Positions 33,795 to 37,239 of a stretch of DNA of 37,239 nucleotides are shown piece by piece. The position numbers and the translations under genes are program-made. The stretch covers positions 1-37,239 of IMG/VR virus record IMGVR_UViG_3300029319_006514, one strand, 5' to 3'. Under the pieces are notes generated by a model. It was not told the origin of the DNA. It saw only the letters and a program-made list of their open reading frames with translations, and searched no databases. Numbering within the stretch: position 1 is the first letter of the stretch; each line of letters starts with the position of its first letter. The stretch is from a virus.

Positions 33795-34619
33795 ATGTTA
33801 AAGTTAGGTAATAAGTATGAAGAGCTAAACGAAAAGTATGATTGTAACGGTCATTACGAGAAAAAACTTGACGAAAATTTTCTTGAGTTTACTTTGGAAG
33901 AGTTGGGTATGCCTTCAGCAGAAAAGTTGTATGAGCAAACACTAAAAATAGTTGACGAGATTGGTGGTATAAAAGGGTGGCAGAGAGACAACAAAGAGTC
34001 TGAAAAATACAAGGGGTTTAGTATTTGTATAAATCCAAACGGGGATGATCATCTACAAAGTCCATACGCAAGTCTTGGTCATCCAAAACTAAACTGGGCG
34101 TATGGTAGATTATCTAACCCTAATCCACCTTGGCAACATGATAGAGATACCTATTATGACACTTATGGATTTTCTACAGTTCATCCAGTGGTAGAAAAAC
34201 ACTATGGTGAGTTTCTAAATTGTGTGGATTTATTACCAACTAGATCAAGAGTGATGTGGGCATATCCTGGCCATGAACAGAAATGGCATGTGGATGAAAT
34301 TTCTCACACCGCGTTTAGGTTTAATATACCACTCGTCACAGAACCCTCATATGTGTTAGAAATTGATGGGGCAGACGATTGGGGTAATACACTGCAAATG
34401 ACAAAACATTTAGAGGTTGGCAAAGCATATTTCTGGAACACAAAAATACAACACAGGGTCAGGGAAACTGGCGGTGCGAAAGAACCAAGAGTTCATATCG
34501 TTGTTGGTTTCATACCTTGGTTTGAGAAAGATGGAGATGATTGGAAACCTAATAAATATTTTGGTATACAACCCATAGATATGATAAGATCAAAAATGAT
34601 CTTTCCTTATGCGCCATGA
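33795..34619 (+). CDS. 2OG-Fe(II) oxygenase, aspartyl hydroxylase-like
   Basis: This 274-residue protein has a clear dioxygenase core: RVMWAYPGHEQKWHVDEISH (about 152-171) with H165-x-D167, FRFNIPLVTEPSYVLEIDG, GKAYFWNTKIQHRV with distal H220, and EPRVHIVVGF with R232 for 2-oxoglutarate. The N-terminal 150 residues are a family-specific extension with FSICINPNGDDHLQSP and PPWQHDRDTYYDTYG. The best comparison is to aspartyl/asparaginyl hydroxylase-like enzymes, but it is not a close copy of the gene at 30543. No ribosome site is visible before 33795; an in-frame ATG at 33726 would add 23 residues overlapping the previous gene. Its stop overlaps the next start (ATGA). Confidence 0.8.
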   Translation: MLKLGNKYEELNEKYDCNGHYEKKLDENFLEFTLEELGMPSAEKLYEQTLKIVDEIGGIKGWQRDNKESEKYKGFSICINPNGDDHLQSPYASLGHPKLNWAYGRLSNPNPPWQHDRDTYYDTYGFSTVHPVVEKHYGEFLNCVDLLPTRSRVMWAYPGHEQKWHVDEISHTAFRFNIPLVTEPSYVLEIDGADDWGNTLQMTKHLEVGKAYFWNTKIQHRVRETGGAKEPRVHIVVGFIPWFEKDGDDWKPNKYFGIQPIDMIRSKMIFPYAP

Positions 34620-35317
34620 AAATATTTGCAGTTAGAATAGGTGATAAGTACGGACCAGAGTATGAAACGTATCTAGAGAAAAAACTTTCAGATTACGAGA
34701 TGGTTTGGATACGAGAGCCATATGTATCTACAGTTGCTTTACAATGGAACAAGATGTGGGCAATGCAATTAGATATTGATGAACCGATTTGCATAATGGA
34801 TATTGATGTTCTTTTAGTCAACGACTACAAAAAAGTTTTTGAGTATCCTGTCGAGCGTGGTCAGTTTGTTGCTATGCCTGGTTGGTGGAGAGATACAAAA
34901 AAAGAAGGATATTCTATAAACGGTGGATTTTTCAAATATCATCCAAAGGACTGTAAATATATCTACGATAAATTTATGTCGGATGTTAATGGGTGGCAAC
35001 AATATTATATTAATAACGGAGTGACAAATGGGCCGGTAAATGGAGAACAGTATTTTGTGGAAGACTCTGTTAAAGAGAGACTTGAACTTATCACGTTACC
35101 TAATGAGTGGTTTACACGTTGGGTCACTGGGACAGATATAAATTATGGAAAGAGCATGTTTAAATGGAACGTGCAATTGACAAGAAAGTACAGAGAGCTT
35201 ACAGGGAATGAATATGTTTGTTTGGGGGATGAGTTTCATCCAGATATAAAATTTGTTCATTTTACACACCGAATGAATAAACCGCACGAATGGGAACACT
35301 ATGCAGACAACATTTGA
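34616..35317 (+). CDS. GT-A-like glycosyltransferase (GT8-like), second copy
   Basis: This 233-residue protein starts KIFAVRIGDKYGPEYETYLE, much like the start of the transferase at 29045. ALQWNKMWAMQLDIDEPICI and MDIDVLLVND (61-70; DID 62-64) give the metal/nucleotide-sugar motif; YSINGGFFKYHP (about 99-110) matches the acceptor-side loop with N-G; FVHFTHRMNKPHEW near the C-terminus has the His region of GT8-like enzymes. Sugar donor and acceptor are unknown. It starts at an ATGA overlap with the 2OG oxygenase and overlaps the acetyltransferase by 17 bases, so the three genes form a tight unit. Confidence 0.75.
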   Translation: MKIFAVRIGDKYGPEYETYLEKKLSDYEMVWIREPYVSTVALQWNKMWAMQLDIDEPICIMDIDVLLVNDYKKVFEYPVERGQFVAMPGWWRDTKKEGYSINGGFFKYHPKDCKYIYDKFMSDVNGWQQYYINNGVTNGPVNGEQYFVEDSVKERLELITLPNEWFTRWVTGTDINYGKSMFKWNVQLTRKYRELTGNEYVCLGDEFHPDIKFVHFTHRMNKPHEWEHYADNI

Positions 35318-35792
35318 TTTTGTAGAAGAGATTAGTTTCGAGGAAATCAAAGAGGTGTGGGAGAAAGAGTTGTGGCCAAATAAGAAGAATGGGGTTGCAA
35401 AAGCAAATGAGTGGACATGGTATTGGTTACAAAAAGAACTTGGTAAAGATAAACAAATGTCAAAGGATGCGGAGCCCACGTTTGTTGGTATTAGGTCTAA
35501 TGATGAATTAGTTGCTGTAAATAGTTGTTACTATAGTAACTCAAAAGGTATATTTAATTATTGGAGATCAAGAGGATTGTGGGTTCACCCAAATTTTAGA
35601 GGACAGAAATATTCTTCAGTCATACTCACTTGGTGCTTAGAACACGCAAAACTAAAAGGCGGTCACTGGATGTGGACAGTCCCTAGACAAAGTGCAATGC
35701 CTGCTTATAAAAGTGTGGGGTTCACTCAAGAGTCAGATTGGTTTGATGATGGTCAGTTTGGTCCTAACTGTATCGCATCCAAATACTTATAA
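35301..35792 (+). CDS. GNAT-family N-acetyltransferase
   Basis: This 163-residue protein fits the GNAT fold that transfers an acetyl group from acetyl-CoA to an amine. FVGIRSNDELVAVNSCYY (61-78) is the beta2-beta3 hairpin, SRGLWVHPNFRGQKYSS (90-106) is motif A with the pyrophosphate-binding R-G-Q-K loop, and AMPAYKSVGFTQESDW (motif B) is present near the C-terminus. The substrate is unknown; an amino sugar made or attached by the neighbouring transferases is a reasonable candidate. It is the last cassette gene, and its stop is adjacent to the late promoter of the neck genes. Confidence 0.85.
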   Translation: MQTTFDFVEEISFEEIKEVWEKELWPNKKNGVAKANEWTWYWLQKELGKDKQMSKDAEPTFVGIRSNDELVAVNSCYYSNSKGIFNYWRSRGLWVHPNFRGQKYSSVILTWCLEHAKLKGGHWMWTVPRQSAMPAYKSVGFTQESDWFDDGQFGPNCIASKYL

Positions 35793-35795
35793 ATA
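35788..35795 (+). promoter_or_regulatory. T4-type late promoter (TATAAATA) before gp13
   Basis: A perfect TATAAATA overlaps the end of the acetyltransferase gene and ends 20 bases before the gp13 start. AAGGAG at 35803-35808 is a strong ribosome site. Confidence 0.85.
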
Positions 35796-35815
35796 GAGTA
35801 TAAAGGAGTTATGAC

Positions 35816-36631
35816 ATGGCAGTTCCCTCAACAAAGGCAACTCTGAAGTCATATTGTCTTAGAGCATTGGGTAGTGGGGTTATTGACATAAACGTGTCTG
35901 ATGACCAAATTGACGATAGACTTGACGAGGCTCTTCAATACTTTGCAGAATATCATTATGATGGTGTGGAAAGAATGTATCTTAAACACAAGATCACATC
36001 TGATGATATCAGTAGAGCAACAACTGATGCATCAGAGGTTGCCACAGATACCGCTGATAATTCTGTCACTGCGACATGGTTAGAGGGTAAAGGTTTTATC
36101 CCTGTGCCTGAAGCTGTAATATCTGTGGTGAGTGTGTTTCCTTTTACAGACAGCACAACCGCAAACATGTTTGACCTTAGATATCAATTACGTCTAAATG
36201 ACCTTTATGATTTTTCCTCAACGTCAATCATGGAATATGAGATGACACTGAAACACCTAGATTTCTTGGAGCATGTTTTGGTTGGAGAAGTTCCTATCAG
36301 ATTTAGTCAACACCAACAGAGACTTTATTTAGATATGGATTGGAACAATGATATTAAAGTGGACGAGTTTATAATTATTGAGTGTTACAGAAAACTTGAC
36401 CCAACAACATACACAGATGTTTTCAACGACATGTATCTAAAGAGATATGCAACCGCGTTGATAAAAAGACAGTGGGGTGCTAACCTTTCCAAATTCAACG
36501 GTGTGTCTATGTTAGGTGGTGTTACTATGAATGGGGGAGACATTTACTCACAGGCTCAAGAGGAACTAGAAAAATTAGAAGAACAAATTCAACTCGCATT
36601 TGAGTTACCAGTAAACTACATGATAGGATAA
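35816..36631 (+). CDS. 13: Neck protein gp13
   Basis: This 271-residue protein is the neck/head-completion protein gp13 of T4-like phages, which joins the filled head to the tail with gp14 and gp15. AVPSTKATLKSYCLRALGSG and DDQIDDRLDEALQYFAEYHY near the N-terminus are the family's marked start; LYDFSSTSIMEYEMTLKHLD, YLDMDWNNDIKVDEFIIIEC and KRYATALIKRQWGANLSKFN form the core, and the C-terminal helix ends AFELPVNYMIG. The length is slightly below T4 gp13 (309). gp14 follows by four bases. Confidence 0.92.
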   Translation: MAVPSTKATLKSYCLRALGSGVIDINVSDDQIDDRLDEALQYFAEYHYDGVERMYLKHKITSDDISRATTDASEVATDTADNSVTATWLEGKGFIPVPEAVISVVSVFPFTDSTTANMFDLRYQLRLNDLYDFSSTSIMEYEMTLKHLDFLEHVLVGEVPIRFSQHQQRLYLDMDWNNDIKVDEFIIIECYRKLDPTTYTDVFNDMYLKRYATALIKRQWGANLSKFNGVSMLGGVTMNGGDIYSQAQEELEKLEEQIQLAFELPVNYMIG

Positions 36632-36635
36632 CTTT

Positions 36636-37239
36636 ATGGCCGTTAACTCAATATTTCACACCAATAATAGAACTGCGATTGCAACAGAACAAAACTTGTA
36701 TCGTGACTTAGTTGCAGAAGCTATTCAAATATATGGTCATGACGTTCACTATGTTGATAGAACCTTAACTGCTGAGGATACTGTTTTTGGTGAAGACGCG
36801 CTATCTAAGTTTAGAAACTCTGCAAAAATAGAGATGTATGTGGAAAACGCAGAGGGTGGATATCAAGGTGAAAAAGAATTAATGAATAAGTTTGGGTTGC
36901 AAGACCTAAGTGAACTGACATTTGTCGTTGCAAAACACAGGTTTCAAGAATTAACGAAACAGTTTACTATTGAAGATGGGACAGATACAACTGGCGGTTC
37001 AATATTATTAGAAGACGACACGGTAGATCAAACAGGTAATGCGATTGTTTTTGAAGGGACTGATTTTTATCTTCTCAATGAAACTGATGCGACAGATTCA
37101 GATAGGCCTTTAGAAGGGGATTTAATTTTTCACCCTGTTCTTAAAAAATTATTTGAGGTGAACTTTGTAGATCATGATGAACCATTTCATCAACTTGATA
37201 ATAATCCAGTGTTTAAATTACAATGTCGCACATTTGATT
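36636..37239 (+). CDS. 14: Neck protein gp14, 5' part, with repeat insertion
   Basis: This open frame runs off the window after 201 codons. AVNSIFHTNNRTAIATEQNL, LVAEAIQIYGHDVHYVDRTL and FRNSAKIEMYVENAEGG are typical of gp14, and RPLEGDLIFHPVLKKLFEVN followed by VDHDEPFHQLDNNPVFKLQC is the conserved downstream part. Between them, residues about 111-155 hold an insert made of the LDGTD-type module (IEDGTDTTGGSILLEDD, IVFEGTDFYLLNETDATD). I do not recall this insert in T4 or cyanophage gp14. gp14 is the head-completion partner of gp13. The start has no clear ribosome site other than coupling to gp13. Confidence 0.88.
   Translation, partial: MAVNSIFHTNNRTAIATEQNLYRDLVAEAIQIYGHDVHYVDRTLTAEDTVFGEDALSKFRNSAKIEMYVENAEGGYQGEKELMNKFGLQDLSELTFVVAKHRFQELTKQFTIEDGTDTTGGSILLEDDTVDQTGNAIVFEGTDFYLLNETDATDSDRPLEGDLIFHPVLKKLFEVNFVDHDEPFHQLDNNPVFKLQCRTFD
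36966..37100 (+). repeat. LDGTD-type module inserted in gp14
   Basis: About 45 codons encode two units of the same plan as in the baseplate and fibre proteins (EDGTDTTGGSILLEDD and FEGTDFYLLNETDATDSD). It is flanked by sequence conserved in gp14. Confidence 0.75.

Larger units (their letters stand above)
26825..35792 (+). other. Modification-enzyme cassette between fibre and neck genes
   Basis: Ten consecutive genes encode a carbamoyltransferase, an SGNH hydrolase, two GT-A-like glycosyltransferases, a methyltransferase-like protein, two 2OG oxygenases, a radical SAM enzyme, an unknown protein and a GNAT acetyltransferase. Eight of the nine junctions are overlaps or near-contacts; the only clear gap holds a late promoter-like element. 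The location is an accessory site in the structural operon. The grouping suggests one pathway that decorates a sugar or protein; this is inference. Confidence 0.7.

Noticed and set aside
1-37239. CRISPR array, transposon or integrase/attachment site
   Set aside because: No regularly spaced identical repeats, transposase, integrase or tRNA gene was found; repeats present are protein-coding and diverged.

Overview
The window is a densely packed, single-strand segment of a T4-like (contractile-tail) phage genome, AT-rich and of marine type. All 34 genes I support lie on the + strand, many sharing ATGA-type stop/start overlaps, and no gap after the first gene exceeds about 75 bases. The diagnosis rests on a UvsX recombinase, a syntenic T4-type baseplate series (gp5, PAAR tip, gp25, gp6, gp7-like, gp8-like, a giant DUF4815-type protein), neck proteins gp13 and gp14, and repeated T4-type late promoters (TATAAATA or CTAAATA). 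The layout resembles cyanophages and HTVC008M-like pelagiphages. No photosynthesis gene is present, and a Usg-family protein, a family I know mainly from alphaproteobacteria, hints weakly at an alphaproteobacterial host. The host cannot be settled from this sequence.

Layout. 1-181: a leader with no convincing gene but several perfect inverted repeats that could form a pseudoknotted RNA. 182-4364: a DUF4385-type gene, then uvsX behind a near-consensus sigma70 promoter, a methyltransferase-like gene, two different 2-oxoglutarate/Fe(II) oxygenases and three small unknown genes. 4395-6945: spike module (gp5-like hub without an obvious lysozyme domain, small unknown, PAAR tip, Usg-like protein). 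6981-26192: baseplate wedge and fibre genes, including proteins of 1762 and 2200 residues full of modular repeats. 26214-35792: a small unknown, then a ten-gene cassette of modification enzymes (carbamoyltransferase, SGNH hydrolase, two GT-A-like glycosyltransferases, methyltransferase-like, two more 2OG oxygenases, a radical SAM protein with an N-terminal cysteine set, a GNAT acetyltransferase and an unknown protein). 35816-37239: gp13 and the 5' part of gp14.

How it fits together. The structural genes supply the baseplate, spike, fibres and neck. The enzyme cassette between fibre and neck genes looks like a decoration pathway for sugars, peptides or surface structures, expressed late with the virion genes. 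Two signals stand out. First, a peptide module of the form LDGTD-x(4)-NAGD-x-I-x-LE recurs in at least four different virion proteins and appears to be inserted in gp14. Second, the window encodes four 2OG oxygenases of different sequence types plus a radical SAM enzyme. That the enzymes modify the repeat-bearing virion proteins is my inference and is testable by virion mass spectrometry.
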